Shown here: positions 52,235-61,614 of the stretch, piece by piece
Layout: every line of letters starts with the position of its first letter
Numbering within the stretch: the stretch's first letter is position 1
NCBI RefSeq assembly: GCF_020012125.1
Contig: NZ_JAIFAG010000001.1
Location: 1,922,001-1,986,000, forward strand
DNA: 64,000 nucleotides
From: Hymenobacter psoromatis
Lineage (GTDB): Bacteria > Bacteroidota > Bacteroidia > Cytophagales > Hymenobacteraceae
Direction: 5' to 3'
Program-made: the position numbers and the translations under genes
Notes under the pieces: generated by a model
Seen by the model: only the letters and a program-made list of their open reading frames with translations
Told to the model about the DNA's origin: nothing
The model's database searches: none

Positions 52235-53086
52235 CTAATTCGCTGGTCCGTAATCCTGATTAGCGATGGGCTGGGGTGGGGCAATGCCGGGGCCGGCGGG
52301 GGGTAGGGGCAGCTGCCAGGCTTCAGCTAGTTCAGTGAGGGCCTGGTAGTTGGTGAGGTCAAATTGGCAGGGTACTATCGACACGTAGTTTTCAGCCAGG
52401 GCGGCTTCGTCGGTGTCGTGGCCGCGGTCCTGGTTCAAAAACTCACCCAGTAGCCAGTAATAGGGGCGTTTGTAGGGGTCATGGCGCTGCTCAAAGGTTT
52501 CCTGCCACTTGGCGCGGGCCTGGCGGGCCAGCCGGATACCCTGGATGGGGCCGCTGGCGTGCTTGGGAATGTTCACGTTCAGGGCCGTGCCGGCCGGAAT
52601 GCCGTGGGCCAGCGCCTGCCGGCAAATGTCCAGCACCCAGGGGCCGACGTGCGAAAAATCGGCGGCGTCGCCATACTCGCAAAGCGAAAAGCCGATGGCC
52701 GGCAGCCCCTCGATGGCCGCCTCGATGGCCGCCGACATGGTGCCCGAGTACAGCACGTTCACCGAGGAGTTGGAGCCGTGGTTGATGCCCGACACCACGA
52801 GGTCGGGCCGGCGGTCTTTCAGCAAATAGTGCTTGGCAATTTTCACGCAGTCGGCCGGGGTGCCGGTGCAGGCGTAGGCGGCCACGTCTTCGCCAAAAAT
52901 AGCCGACTTATCCAGCCGCAGCGGGTGGCCGATGGTAATGGCGTGGCCCATGCCCGACTGCGGGCTGGCGGGGGCCACCACCACGATTTCCGCGTCTAGC
53001 TCGCGCATAAGGCGCACCAGGTGCGCGATGCCGGGGGCAATGAGGCTGTCGTCGTTGGAAACTAGGATGAGGGGACGGGTTGGCAT
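52235..53086 (-). CDS. surE: 5'/3'-nucleotidase SurE
   Basis: 283 aa from ATG53086. PLILVSNDDSLIAPGIAHL (acidic pair) and PDLVVSGINHGSNSSVNVLY, then SGTMSAAIEAAIEG, are SurE signatures. Dephosphorylates nucleoside monophosphates under stress. A longer frame to 53152 reads the inverted repeat and is rejected. Confidence 0.95.
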   Translation of the reverse strand: MPTRPLILVSNDDSLIAPGIAHLVRLMRELDAEIVVVAPASPQSGMGHAITIGHPLRLDKSAIFGEDVAAYACTGTPADCVKIAKHYLLKDRRPDLVVSGINHGSNSSVNVLYSGTMSAAIEAAIEGLPAIGFSLCEYGDAADFSHVGPWVLDICRQALAHGIPAGTALNVNIPKHASGPIQGIRLARQARAKWQETFEQRHDPYKRPYYWLLGEFLNQDRGHDTDEAALAENYVSIVPCQFDLTNYQALTELAEAWQLPLPPAGPGIAPPQPIANQDYGPAN

Positions 53087-53109
53087 GGGGAAGGTCAATG
53101 GGAAAAATC

Positions 53110-53163
53110 GTTCGCGCCAGTTATCATGGCCGCGCTTCGCTCGCCATGACAACTGGCGCGAAC
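53110..53163. repeat. inverted repeat GTTCGCGCCAGTTATCATGG type
   Basis: 20-nt arms, one mismatch, 14-nt loop, between divergent surE and the M14 peptidase gene. Confidence 0.8.
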
Positions 53164-53174
53164 ACCCCCAAAGG

Positions 53175-53182
53175 TACCTTCG
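53175..53182 (+). promoter_or_regulatory. -7 box TACCTTCG of the M14 peptidase gene
   Basis: TAnnTTCG variant 5 nt before ATG53188. Confidence 0.5.
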
Positions 53183-53187
53183 CGCCC

Positions 53188-54948
53188 ATGTTCTTCGCCT
53201 CGCTTTTGCTCGCCGCCGCGCTCATGTCCCCCGCCCCTACCCCCCCGCTGCTCACCACCCCTTTTGAGCGCGACCCGCAACACAACACTACGACCACCTA
53301 CGCCGAGTGTATGGCTTTTTATAAAGCGCTGGCCGCTGCCTACCCCGCCACTGTGCGGCTGCGCGAGGCCGGCCCCACCGACAGCGGCGAGCCGCTGACC
53401 GAAGTCGTGCTCTCGGCCGATGGCACCTTTGAGCCAGCCGCCAGCCGGGCGCTAGGCCGGCCCGTTTTATTCATCCAAAACGGCATTCACCCCGGCGAGC
53501 CCGAGGGCATTGACGCCAGCATGCTGCTGGCCCGCGACCTGCTAAGCGATAAAAAGCGCCTACCCCTGCTGCGGCAGGTGACGGTAGTTATCGTGCCCGT
53601 TTACAACATCGGCGGGATGCTGAACCGCAACTCTACTACCCGCGCGAATCAGAACGGCCCGCGTGAATATGGCTTCCGGGGCAATGCGCGCCACCTCGAT
53701 TTGAACCGTGATTTCGTGAAGCAGGACTCGCGCAATGCGCGCTCGTTCGCGGAGTTATTTGGGAAGTGGCGGCCCGAGATTTTTGTGGATACCCACACCT
53801 CCAACGGCGCTGATTATCAATACACGATGACGCTCATTCCGACGCAGGCCGACAAGCTGGGACCAGTGCTGGGGCCGTACCTGCGGGAGAAGCTGCTACC
53901 CGCCCTCTATGTCGGCATGGCCCGGAAAAAGTGGGCCATGACGCCGTACGTGGACTTCGAAGGCGAAACGCCGGAGAGCGGCCTGCGCGCTTTTCTGGAA
54001 AGCCCGCGCTATTCCACCGGCTACGCGGCGCTGTTCAACGGCCTCGGCTTTATGCCCGAAACGCACATGCTGAAGGCGTTCGGACCGCGCGTGCGGGCCA
54101 CCTACGACCTGCTGCTGACCTACCTCGAAACTACCGCTACTCAGGCCCTCGCCCTGCTCGCCGCCCGCGCCGCCGCCGACCAGGCGCTAGCCACCCAAAC
54201 TGAGTTTCCGCTGGCCTGGGCGCTCAACGAGCAGCCCAGCGGCACGGTCGAGTTTCGGGGCTACGAGGCCGGGCACCGGCCCAGCGCCGTGAGCAGCCAG
54301 CCGCGCCTCTACTACGACCGCCAGCGGCCCTACCAGCGCCCGGTGCCCTTCTACGACGCGGCCCACGCCATGGCCCGCGCCGCCGCGCCGGTGGCCTACG
54401 CCATTCCAGCCGCCTGGGGCGAGGTGCTGGACAACCTGCGGCGCAACGGCGTGGTGCTGCGCCAGCTAACCGCGCCCCTCACTGGCCCCGCCGAAACATA
54501 CAGCATTGAAGACTACAAAACAGTTGCCAAGCCCTACGAAGGCCACTACCTGCACAGTCAGGTCAAGCTCTTACCGCTTACCGCTCCACTCAGCACCCTA
54601 CCCCCCGGCACCTGGCTGGCCGTGCTGGCCGAGCAGGGTCCCGCCCGCCGCTACCTCGTGGAAGCCCTAGAACCGCAGGCCACCGACTCGTTCTTCGCCT
54701 GGGGCTTTTTCGACAGCATCTTGCAGCAGAAAGAACACTACTCCGACTACGTGTTTGAGGACCTGGCCGCCGAGTTTCTGACCCAAAACCCCGTCGTGCG
54801 CCAGCAGCTGGATGCCGCCAAAAAAGCCGACCCGGCGCTGGCCGCCAGCGGCCCCGCCCAGCTGGAATGGGTGTACCAGCACTCGCCCTACGCCGAGGCG
54901 GGCTACCGCCGCTACCCGGTGCAACGCTGGCTGGGGAAAATTCAGTAG
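53188..54948 (+). CDS. M14-family metallopeptidase (carboxypeptidase-like)
   Basis: 586 aa from ATG53188. Signal peptide (FFASLLLAAALMSPAPTPP), then the zinc site: NGIHPGEPEG (H-x2-E, near residue 100) and VDTHTSNGA (His, near 200). YNIGGMLNRNSTTRANQN and RNARHLDLNRDF are M14 signatures. The C-terminal ~200 residues are a separate domain found in secreted Bacteroidota M14 proteins. Likely periplasmic or outer-surface peptide digestion. Confidence 0.9.
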   Translation: MFFASLLLAAALMSPAPTPPLLTTPFERDPQHNTTTTYAECMAFYKALAAAYPATVRLREAGPTDSGEPLTEVVLSADGTFEPAASRALGRPVLFIQNGIHPGEPEGIDASMLLARDLLSDKKRLPLLRQVTVVIVPVYNIGGMLNRNSTTRANQNGPREYGFRGNARHLDLNRDFVKQDSRNARSFAELFGKWRPEIFVDTHTSNGADYQYTMTLIPTQADKLGPVLGPYLREKLLPALYVGMARKKWAMTPYVDFEGETPESGLRAFLESPRYSTGYAALFNGLGFMPETHMLKAFGPRVRATYDLLLTYLETTATQALALLAARAAADQALATQTEFPLAWALNEQPSGTVEFRGYEAGHRPSAVSSQPRLYYDRQRPYQRPVPFYDAAHAMARAAAPVAYAIPAAWGEVLDNLRRNGVVLRQLTAPLTGPAETYSIEDYKTVAKPYEGHYLHSQVKLLPLTAPLSTLPPGTWLAVLAEQGPARRYLVEALEPQATDSFFAWGFFDSILQQKEHYSDYVFEDLAAEFLTQNPVVRQQLDAAKKADPALAASGPAQLEWVYQHSPYAEAGYRRYPVQRWLGKIQ

Positions 54949-54977
54949 GGTGCGGGGCGGGCCAGCACCCGTATCGG

Positions 54978-55442
54978 CTACTCGTCCGTGGCCAGGGGGG
55001 TAGTAAAATCGGCCAGGAAGCGGCGTAGCTGCTCGGGAGCGTGCACGACCAGGCCGGGCGGAAGGGCGTAGCCGGGCTCCGGCACCAGTGGGAAATAGCC
55101 GGTAGTGGTGCGGAGGTCCTGGGCGGCAGCCAGGGCAAAGCCCATCCGCCAATCGGGAAACATGCGGCTCGCCGCCTCGCCCTCGTGCAACACGAAGGCG
55201 TGCTTGTGGCGCGGGTCACGCGCGATGCGCTCGTAAAGCGCATTGATTTCATCGCGCGGGCCCTCCAGCACTTGCACAAATTCCTTGGTATCGGCGGCGT
55301 AGAGCAGCAGGCCCGTCAGGCGGCAGTGCTGGTTGTAAGCGCGGGCCTTGCGCAGCAGGCCGGCCAGCTCTTCCGGCGGCAGGCCGGCACCCGTAGCCAG
55401 GCTATGGTAGATAATTCGATATAGCGGCTGATGGGCAAGCAT
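54978..55442 (-). CDS. BLUF-domain photoreceptor
   Basis: 154 aa. LYRIIYHSLATG (flavin-near Tyr12), ARAYNQHCRLTGLLLYAADT (Asn, and the TGLLLY strand) and KEFVQVLEGPRDEIN (Gln) are BLUF hallmarks. It is a stand-alone BLUF with a short C-terminal extension and no output domain. Blue light alters flavin-protein hydrogen bonds; the partner is unknown. Confidence 0.94.
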   Translation of the reverse strand: MLAHQPLYRIIYHSLATGAGLPPEELAGLLRKARAYNQHCRLTGLLLYAADTKEFVQVLEGPRDEINALYERIARDPRHKHAFVLHEGEAASRMFPDWRMGFALAAAQDLRTTTGYFPLVPEPGYALPPGLVVHAPEQLRRFLADFTTPLATDE

Positions 55443-55671
55443 ACGGGTGGCAAACTTGATAAACTTCGCTTTTTATACGCAGCCGAGCGCCCAAACAGTT
55501 CGGCGCGGCTGCCGAGTAGCCGCGTTCTCACTAGCCACGCCCCCGCTGGCAGCATCGACTGCCGCAGCCAGCTCACTAGCTTTCCACGAAGTGCCCGCTC
55601 TCAGGGTCGTAGCACATCCCGCTGAATAGACGAGTAGCTAGCCTATAAAAGGCAGGTTATGAGCAGCTACC
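55443..55671. other. 229-bp intergenic region between BLUF and ribBA
   Basis: No gene, tRNA or clear hairpin seen; only GC-rich sequence. Confidence 0.4.
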
Positions 55672-56907
55672 CTACGCCGCTTCACCAGCTTTTCCCGTTG
55701 GCTTCATCGCTTGCAAGATATCATGCCCCATTTTGTCGCGCTTCGTCGTTAAATACGACTGATTATGCTGGTTGGGGGTGATTTCGATGGGCACGGTTTC
55801 GACCACTTCCAAGCCGTAGGCGAGCAGGCCGGTGCGCTTCTTGGGGTTGTTGGTGAGCAGGCGCATCTGCCGGATGCCCAGGTCACGGATAATAGCCGCG
55901 CCCACACCGTAGTCGCGCTCATCGCCCCGGAAGCCCAGGTCCTCGTTGGCCTGCACGGTATCGCGGCCGGCCTCCTGCAGCTTGTAGGCTTTCAGCTTAT
56001 TAAGGAGACCAATGCCCCTACCCTCCTGGTTCATGTAGACGATGACGCCGCGGCCTTCGCGCTCAATCTGCTCCATTGCCTGGTGCAGCTGGGGGCCGCA
56101 GTCGCAGCGGCACGAGCCGAAGATGTCGCCGGTCACGCACGAGCTGTGCACACGTACCAGCACCGGCTCGGGGCCGGAGACATCGCCCTTCACCAGGGCC
56201 AGGTGCTGGGCGCCGTTCGAGCGCTGGGTGTAGGCATAGAGGTCGAAATCGCCGTGCGCGGTAGGCAGCTTCACCGTGATTTCGCGCTGGATGAGGCTCT
56301 CCTGGGCCAGGCGATACTTGATGAGGTCCTGCACCGAAATCAGCTTCAGGCCCCACTGCTCGGCCACTTTGCGCAGGTCGGGCAGGCGGGCCATCTCGCC
56401 GTCTTCCTTGAGAATTTCGACCAGCACGCCGGCCGGCTCGAAGCCCGCTAGGCGGGCCAGGTCCACGGCCGCCTCGGTGTGGCCGGCGCGGCGCAGCACG
56501 CCTTCCTTGCGCGCTTTGAGCGGAAAAATGTGGCCCGGCTTGCCCAGGTCCTCGGGCTTAGTGGCGGGGTCGATGAGGGCCAGGATGGTCTTGGAGCGGT
56601 CGGAGGCCGAGATGCCGGTGGTCACGCCGTTGGTCAATAAATCAACCGACACGGTGAAGGGCGTAGCGTGCAGGGCCGTGTTGCGGCCCACCATCAGGTC
56701 GAGGCCCAGCTCGTCGCAACGCTCGGCGGTGAGGGGCGCGCATACCAGCCCGCGCCCGTGGGTGGCCATAAAGTTGATGACCTCGGGCGTGGCCGAGCGG
56801 GCGGCACAGATAAAGTCGCCCTCATTTTCGCGGTCCTCATCGTCCACGACGATAATGACCTTGCCGGTGCGAATGTCCTCAATGGCGGATTCGATGGAGT
56901 CAAGCAT
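55672..56907 (-). CDS. ribBA: bifunctional DHBP synthase/GTP cyclohydrolase II (RibBA)
   Basis: 411 aa. N-terminal DHBP synthase ([28 protein letters not shown]; residues 1-200) and C-terminal GTP cyclohydrolase II ([20 protein letters not shown], zinc Cys, then [12 protein letters not shown]). It makes two precursors of riboflavin. Its promoter region merges into the inverted repeat at 56930. Confidence 0.96.
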   Translation of the reverse strand: MLDSIESAIEDIRTGKVIIVVDDEDRENEGDFICAARSATPEVINFMATHGRGLVCAPLTAERCDELGLDLMVGRNTALHATPFTVSVDLLTNGVTTGISASDRSKTILALIDPATKPEDLGKPGHIFPLKARKEGVLRRAGHTEAAVDLARLAGFEPAGVLVEILKEDGEMARLPDLRKVAEQWGLKLISVQDLIKYRLAQESLIQREITVKLPTAHGDFDLYAYTQRSNGAQHLALVKGDVSGPEPVLVRVHSSCVTGDIFGSCRCDCGPQLHQAMEQIEREGRGVIVYMNQEGRGIGLLNKLKAYKLQEAGRDTVQANEDLGFRGDERDYGVGAAIIRDLGIRQMRLLTNNPKKRTGLLAYGLEVVETVPIEITPNQHNQSYLTTKRDKMGHDILQAMKPTGKAGEAA

Positions 56908-56929
56908 AATACTAATAGTAAGTCGTTGT

Positions 56930-57048
56930 CATTGCGAGCGCCACGAAGTGGAGCGCGGCAATCCTTCCTCCACGTGCAGGATTACTAACTCCGCGATAGG
57001 GACGACAAGGAAAGACTGCCGCGCTCCACTTCGTGGCGTTCGCAATGA
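56930..57048. repeat. long inverted repeat CATTGCGAGCGCCACGAAGT type
   Basis: About 39-nt arms (from 56930 and up to 57048) with few mismatches and a ~40-nt loop. The CATTGCGA...GGCAATCCTT words are a dispersed repeat family seen in many bacteria. Confidence 0.85.
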
Positions 57049-57068
57049 TGGATGGGGTTCAATAAGCT

Positions 57069-58256
57069 TTAACAATTATCCCGAAACAAGTTCTCCAGGC
57101 GCGCCGTGGCGGCGGCCCAGTCGTAGGTTTCTTCCACAAAGGTGCGACCGGCGGCGGCCAGGCGGGCGGCGGCGGGCGCATCGGCCAGCAGGCCGGCCAG
57201 CGCTTCGGCCAGGGCGGGCGCGCCCTCGGCCACCAGCAGGTGGCGGCCGGGCGCGCCACCCAGGGCGTTGTGGGCCAGGGGGGTAGTCACGCAGGGCAGC
57301 TGCATGGCCATCGCCTCCAGCAGCTTGTTTTGCAGGCCCGTGCCCACCCGCATGGGGGCCACGAACACCCGCGCCCCAGCGTAGGCAGTGCGGATGTCGG
57401 GCAGCCAGCCGCTCACCGCTACCCCCGGCCGGGTAGCCAGGGCCCGCACTTTGGGGCTGGGCGTGGTGCCAGCCAGCAGCAGCCGGGTCTGAGGCTGGCG
57501 CTGGCGCACCAGGGGCAGGATTTCTTCGGCCAGCCAGCAGGCGGCATCCACGTTGGGGTAGTAACCCATATTGCCGCAAAAGAGCAAGTCGCAGGTTTTT
57601 TCGGCCTCCGGCCGGGGCTGAAAACAGGTGAAGTCAATGCCGTTGGGCACAACGGTAATTACTTCTTTCTGAATATGTTGAATGAGTTGCTGGTCCTGCT
57701 CACTAATAATGGTGTGGTGCCCGAACCAGTCGAAGGCCGCTGCCTCATAGGCGGCCAGGCGACGGGCCTCCAGGGCCAGCACGGGGCGCTGCCAGGCCGG
57801 GGCGGTGGCCGCCCGCCGCGCCATGCCCGCCGAAAACACGTCCATATAATCGAGCGTCATCGGGTAGCGGCCGGCGTGGGGGCGCAGGTATTCGGCCATG
57901 CGGATAAGCTGGCAGTACACGTGCTGCGGCCGAAACTCGGCCAGCAGCTTATCGACCAGGCGCTGCGCTTTTTCTTCGTAGAAATAGCCCACCTGCAACG
58001 GCCACCCGGTGGTGGCCAGCGCCCGCGCCAGGCCCCTACCCCGGCATAGCCGGCCCAGGTAGTGCAGGTGCAGCCCACCCCGGCACAGCGGCCGCACGGC
58101 CGCCAGCGCGGCGGCCGGCACAGGCTCATCGCTGAGGGCCAGCAGGCAAATTTCGTGGCCCCGCCCGGCCAGGTAGCGCAGCTGGTGAAAGGCCCGAAGC
58201 TTGTCGCCTTTGTCGAGGGGGTAGGGAAAGCGGGAGAGCAGCACCAGCAGTTTCAT
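57069..58256 (-). CDS. GT4-like glycosyltransferase
   Basis: 395 aa. KLLVLLSRFPYPLDKGDKLR start; YMDVFSAGMARRAATAPAW, HTIISEQDQQLIQH, and a C-terminal GT4 half with VVPNGIDFTCFQPRPEAEK, MRVGTGLQNKLLEAMAMQLP. Similar to sugar transferases of exosortase/EPS gene clusters. A TATCTTTG box lies 8 nt upstream of the ATG. Confidence 0.88.
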   Translation of the reverse strand: MKLLVLLSRFPYPLDKGDKLRAFHQLRYLAGRGHEICLLALSDEPVPAAALAAVRPLCRGGLHLHYLGRLCRGRGLARALATTGWPLQVGYFYEEKAQRLVDKLLAEFRPQHVYCQLIRMAEYLRPHAGRYPMTLDYMDVFSAGMARRAATAPAWQRPVLALEARRLAAYEAAAFDWFGHHTIISEQDQQLIQHIQKEVITVVPNGIDFTCFQPRPEAEKTCDLLFCGNMGYYPNVDAACWLAEEILPLVRQRQPQTRLLLAGTTPSPKVRALATRPGVAVSGWLPDIRTAYAGARVFVAPMRVGTGLQNKLLEAMAMQLPCVTTPLAHNALGGAPGRHLLVAEGAPALAEALAGLLADAPAAARLAAAGRTFVEETYDWAAATARLENLFRDNC

Positions 58257-58263
58257 GCGGGCG

Positions 58264-58271
58264 CAAAGATA
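58264..58271 (-). promoter_or_regulatory. -7 box TATCTTTG of the GT4 gene
   Basis: Exact TAnnTTTG, ends 7 nt before ATG58256 on the minus strand. Confidence 0.6.
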
Positions 58272-58393
58272 ATTGGGAGTGCGGAGTACGCTTTAGCCTG
58301 CCAGGAGAAGGAGCAGTAAACCGCCAACGGCAGCCTAAACCCTACCCTACCCCATTCACGACTAGCTAAGGCGTACCCTACACGCTCTTGCTA

Positions 58394-58401
58394 TACCTTT
58401 G
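58394..58401 (+). promoter_or_regulatory. -7 box TACCTTTG of the FkbM gene
   Basis: Exact TAnnTTTG. It contains the TTG at 58399 of the longer frame, so the real start must be ATG58432. Confidence 0.6.
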
Positions 58402-58431
58402 AAGCCAACTGCCCCCTGCGAGGTGTTTGTA

Positions 58432-59160
58432 ATGAAAGAGTTTCTCAAGAAAATAATCAAAAGCCTACCCATTGCCTTTACCCAAAACCAGCGCTACGAC
58501 CGCCAGACGCAGCAAGTGCTGCGGCGGGTGCTGCGCCCGCGCTCCAGCTGCGTAGACGTGGGCTGCCACAAGGGCGAGGTGCTGCTGCAAATGTTGCGCT
58601 ACGCGCCCCAGGGCCAGCATTTTGGCTTCGAGCCCATTCCGGTACTTTATCAGCAATTAACGGTCAATTTTGCCAGCCGGCCCAACTGCCACTTCTACCA
58701 GCTGGGGCTGGGAGCCACCCCCGGCGAGGTTTCTTTCAACTATGTGGTGAGCAACCCGGCGTACAGCGGCTTCGTGAAGCGCACCTACGACCGGGCCCAC
58801 GAGGAAGACACGCTCATTACGGTGCGGCGGGCGCGGCTCGACGACGTGCTACCCCCCGGCACCCTCGTAGACCTGCTAAAAATTGACGTGGAAGGCGGCG
58901 AGCTGCAAGTGCTGGAAGGCGCGCAGAGGCTACTGGCGGCCAGCCGGCCGGTCATTATTTTTGAGCACGGCATCGGCGGCTCGGACCACTACGGCACCCG
59001 CCCCGAGCAGGTATACGACCTGCTGACGGCCCCCGCCATCGGCCTCAGCATCTCCACGATGGCGCGCTGGCTGGCCGGACAACCGGCGCTGAGCCGCGCT
59101 GAGCTGGTGCGCGAGTTTGAGCAGCGGCTCAACTACTACTTCATCGCTTACCCCGCCTGA
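58432..59160 (+). CDS. FkbM-family methyltransferase
   Basis: 242 aa from ATG58432. SSCVDVGCHKGEVLLQMLRY is the SAM-binding glycine loop and VDLLKIDVEGGELQVLEGA the acidic motif II, typical of FkbM methyltransferases that act on sugars or polyketides. Ends 13 bp into the convergent GT gene. Flanked by glycosyltransferases, so probably O-methylates a surface glycan. Confidence 0.88.
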   Translation: MKEFLKKIIKSLPIAFTQNQRYDRQTQQVLRRVLRPRSSCVDVGCHKGEVLLQMLRYAPQGQHFGFEPIPVLYQQLTVNFASRPNCHFYQLGLGATPGEVSFNYVVSNPAYSGFVKRTYDRAHEEDTLITVRRARLDDVLPPGTLVDLLKIDVEGGELQVLEGAQRLLAASRPVIIFEHGIGGSDHYGTRPEQVYDLLTAPAIGLSISTMARWLAGQPALSRAELVREFEQRLNYYFIAYPA

Positions 59161-60383
59161 ACGGCCCGGCCGGCCCCCACTCGCGCGTACAGCGCCTCGA
59201 AACGCTCCGTCACGCGGTCGTTGGCGTAGACCGCGGCGGCGGTAATGGCGGCGGTGCCGCCGATGGCAGCCACCGGCAAGCGGTCGTGGTAGTAGTCACG
59301 CAGGGTTTGCTGCCAGGCGGCGGCCCCATCGCGCCGGATGATGTCGTGCCCGTCCCGCACCTCAATGCCCTCGGCCCCGATGCTGGTGCTCAGAATGCCT
59401 TTGCCCAGAGCCATACCTTCGATGATTTTGACGCGCATCCCGCCGCCGCTCAGCAGCGGCACCAGCATCAACTCGTACTGCCGCATGAAGGCGGCGGCCG
59501 ACTCCACGAAGCCGTGGATGAACACGTTGTCGTGCCGCGGCACCAGCAGGTGGGCGGGCGGAGCCACGCCGGCCACGTGCAATTCTAGGTCGGGCAGCTC
59601 GGCGTGCAGGGCGGGCCACACCTCGCGCAGCAGCCATTCCAGTCCCTCCAGATTGGGCAGCCAGTTCAGGGAGCCAATCATAAAAATGGTGCGCGGCTGG
59701 GGCTTAATGCTAGGGTCGGGCTGGAAGCTGGCCATCTCCACGGCGGCAGGCACGAGGGCAATCGGTTCGGGGCAGCCTAGCTCTCGGAGGCGCACGATGT
59801 CTTCCTTCGTAATGGCTGCTACCCCATCGAAACACCACAGGTATTCTTTCTCAAAGCGGCGCAGCCGGGCAGCTAGCTGGTTCAGGTATTGACGCTTCGC
59901 TAAATTTTTCTCACCCTGCGCCAGTCGCTCCCAGATAACGTACTCGATATTATGTGCCCGCAGTATGCTCACGGCTCTTTCAGGAGTTAAATCCTCCGAG
60001 TCCAGCCATTCGTGATACCACGCCACGTAGGTGCCCTCGTACTGGATAACGTCGAAGCTTTCGGTCTGAATTAACGGCACTAGCACGCCGATGACATCCG
60101 AATTAATAAACCGCGCGATGTTGTAGGGCCGGCGAGAAAACAGCAGATTCCACAACGCCTTCAGCGGCCGAGCGGTGGTATCCACGTCCACCGTCACGAG
60201 CCGGAAATTCGGCCCCAAATGCGCCAGCACGTCGGCCGGCTGATGGTGTTTGGGGGTGTTAATGGCCAGCATCGTGACGCGATGCCCCGCCCGCAGCAGC
60301 CCCGCCGTGATGTTGTAGATGCCAATCGCGCCCCCATCGTGCAGGGGGTAGGGAATGCGCGGGCTGACTTGCAGGATGTGCAT
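59148..60383 (-). CDS. GT4-family glycosyltransferase
   Basis: 411 aa from ATG60383. HILQVSPRIPYPLHDGGAIG start; C-terminal GT4 half with ALVPAAVEMASFQPDPSIKP and VPLLSGGGMRVKIIEGMALG (GT4 E-x7-E type). A longer frame to 60455 reads the heptad repeat and is rejected. Likely same polysaccharide as the two neighbours. Confidence 0.9.
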   Translation of the reverse strand: MHILQVSPRIPYPLHDGGAIGIYNITAGLLRAGHRVTMLAINTPKHHQPADVLAHLGPNFRLVTVDVDTTARPLKALWNLLFSRRPYNIARFINSDVIGVLVPLIQTESFDVIQYEGTYVAWYHEWLDSEDLTPERAVSILRAHNIEYVIWERLAQGEKNLAKRQYLNQLAARLRRFEKEYLWCFDGVAAITKEDIVRLRELGCPEPIALVPAAVEMASFQPDPSIKPQPRTIFMIGSLNWLPNLEGLEWLLREVWPALHAELPDLELHVAGVAPPAHLLVPRHDNVFIHGFVESAAAFMRQYELMLVPLLSGGGMRVKIIEGMALGKGILSTSIGAEGIEVRDGHDIIRRDGAAAWQQTLRDYYHDRLPVAAIGGTAAITAAAVYANDRVTERFEALYARVGAGRAVQAG

Positions 60384-60389
60384 GGGAGG

Positions 60390-60468
60390 TACTAAGCAAT
60401 GAGCAAAGAACAGTGAGCAATTATCTGCTCCGTTCTCTAATCGCTCACTGTTCATTAATAATTACTAA
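60390..60468. repeat. heptad-period inverted repeat
   Basis: GCAATGA GCAAAGA ACAGTGA GCAATTA, then in inverted sense TAATCGC TCACTGT TCATTAA; arms GAACAGTGAGC/GCTCACTGTTC pair. Between the GT start and the K+ channel stop. Confidence 0.75.
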
Positions 60469-61494
60469 CTACTTATATTGTTGATGAATGGCTTGAATCT
60501 GCTCCTCGTTGCCGAGTACCAGGAGCACATCGCCGGCGGCGGGGCGGTAGTCGGCGGCGGGGCTCACTTCGAGCTCACCACCTTCGCCGCGGCGCAGGGC
60601 GATGACCGTGGCCCCGGTGCGCGAGCGCACGTCCAGCTCCCGGATGCTCTGGCCGCGCAGGCTGGGGCGCAGCTCGCCGAAGGATAATTCTTCAAGGCGC
60701 AGCTTGTTGGGGTCGAGGCCCGAAATCATGTCTAGAAACCGGATGACTTCGGGCCGGATGACGAGGTTGGCCATGTGCGAGCCGCCGATTTCGTCGGGCA
60801 GCACTACCGAGCTGGCTCCCGCCGAGAGCAGCTTGCTCACGCTGCTGCGGGCGCTGGCACGGGCAATGATAGTAATGTGCGGGTTCAGCTCGCGGGCCGA
60901 GAGGGCCACAAACACGTTGTCGGCGTCTTTGGGTAAGGCCGTGATAATGGCGCGGGCGTGCTCAATACCGGCTTGGCGCAGGGTATTATCGAGGGTAGCG
61001 TCGCCGAAGACGGCCGGAATCTGCTGGTCGCGGGCCAGGCGGTCGTTGGCGGCAACCAGCAGGGCCTGGTTTTGCTCCACCACCACGGCGCGGGTACCGC
61101 TGTGGCGCAGCTCGTCGTAAGCCTTGTAGCCGTTGCGCCCGAAACCGCAGACAATGACGTGATTGCGAAAGCTCTTGATTTCCTGGTCGGTGCGAATCAT
61201 GCGAAAAAGGTGGCGCAATTCGCCGTCAAAAATGTAGGTCGTAAGCACCGACACGAGGTAGGCCACCACCAACAGGTTGAACAAAATATAAAACGAAGTG
61301 AACAACCGCCCTGCGTCCGACAGCGGATGCACTTCTCCAAAACCGACCGTGGAGGCGGTTATCACCGTCATGTAGAAGGCATCGAGAAAGGAGAAATGCT
61401 CCAGCACCATGAAGCCCCCTACCCCCACCGTGAAGCTGAGGACCAGCAGGGCCAGCGCCAGCCACAGGCGGGTAAGATTGAGCTGCTTAAGCAT
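60469..61494 (-). CDS. potassium channel with RCK (TrkA) domain
   Basis: 341 aa from ATG61494. Two membrane helices around the pore with filter TVGFG (residues 49-53), then an RCK/TrkA-N domain (VIVCGFGRNGYKAYDELRHS) and a TrkA-C domain. It conducts K+, gated by a bound ligand (nucleotide or ion). Monocistronic. Confidence 0.93.
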   Translation of the reverse strand: MLKQLNLTRLWLALALLVLSFTVGVGGFMVLEHFSFLDAFYMTVITASTVGFGEVHPLSDAGRLFTSFYILFNLLVVAYLVSVLTTYIFDGELRHLFRMIRTDQEIKSFRNHVIVCGFGRNGYKAYDELRHSGTRAVVVEQNQALLVAANDRLARDQQIPAVFGDATLDNTLRQAGIEHARAIITALPKDADNVFVALSARELNPHITIIARASARSSVSKLLSAGASSVVLPDEIGGSHMANLVIRPEVIRFLDMISGLDPNKLRLEELSFGELRPSLRGQSIRELDVRSRTGATVIALRRGEGGELEVSPAADYRPAAGDVLLVLGNEEQIQAIHQQYK

Positions 61495-61614
61495 TAAACC
61501 AGGGCGGTACTTGGGCGGGGGTAAAACCAATGGGCAAGCTTACGCCGCACGGGTCCACCGGCTTTCAATCCGAAAAGTACTGCGCTCCGGCCGACAACCC
61601 CGCCCCGTCCCCGG

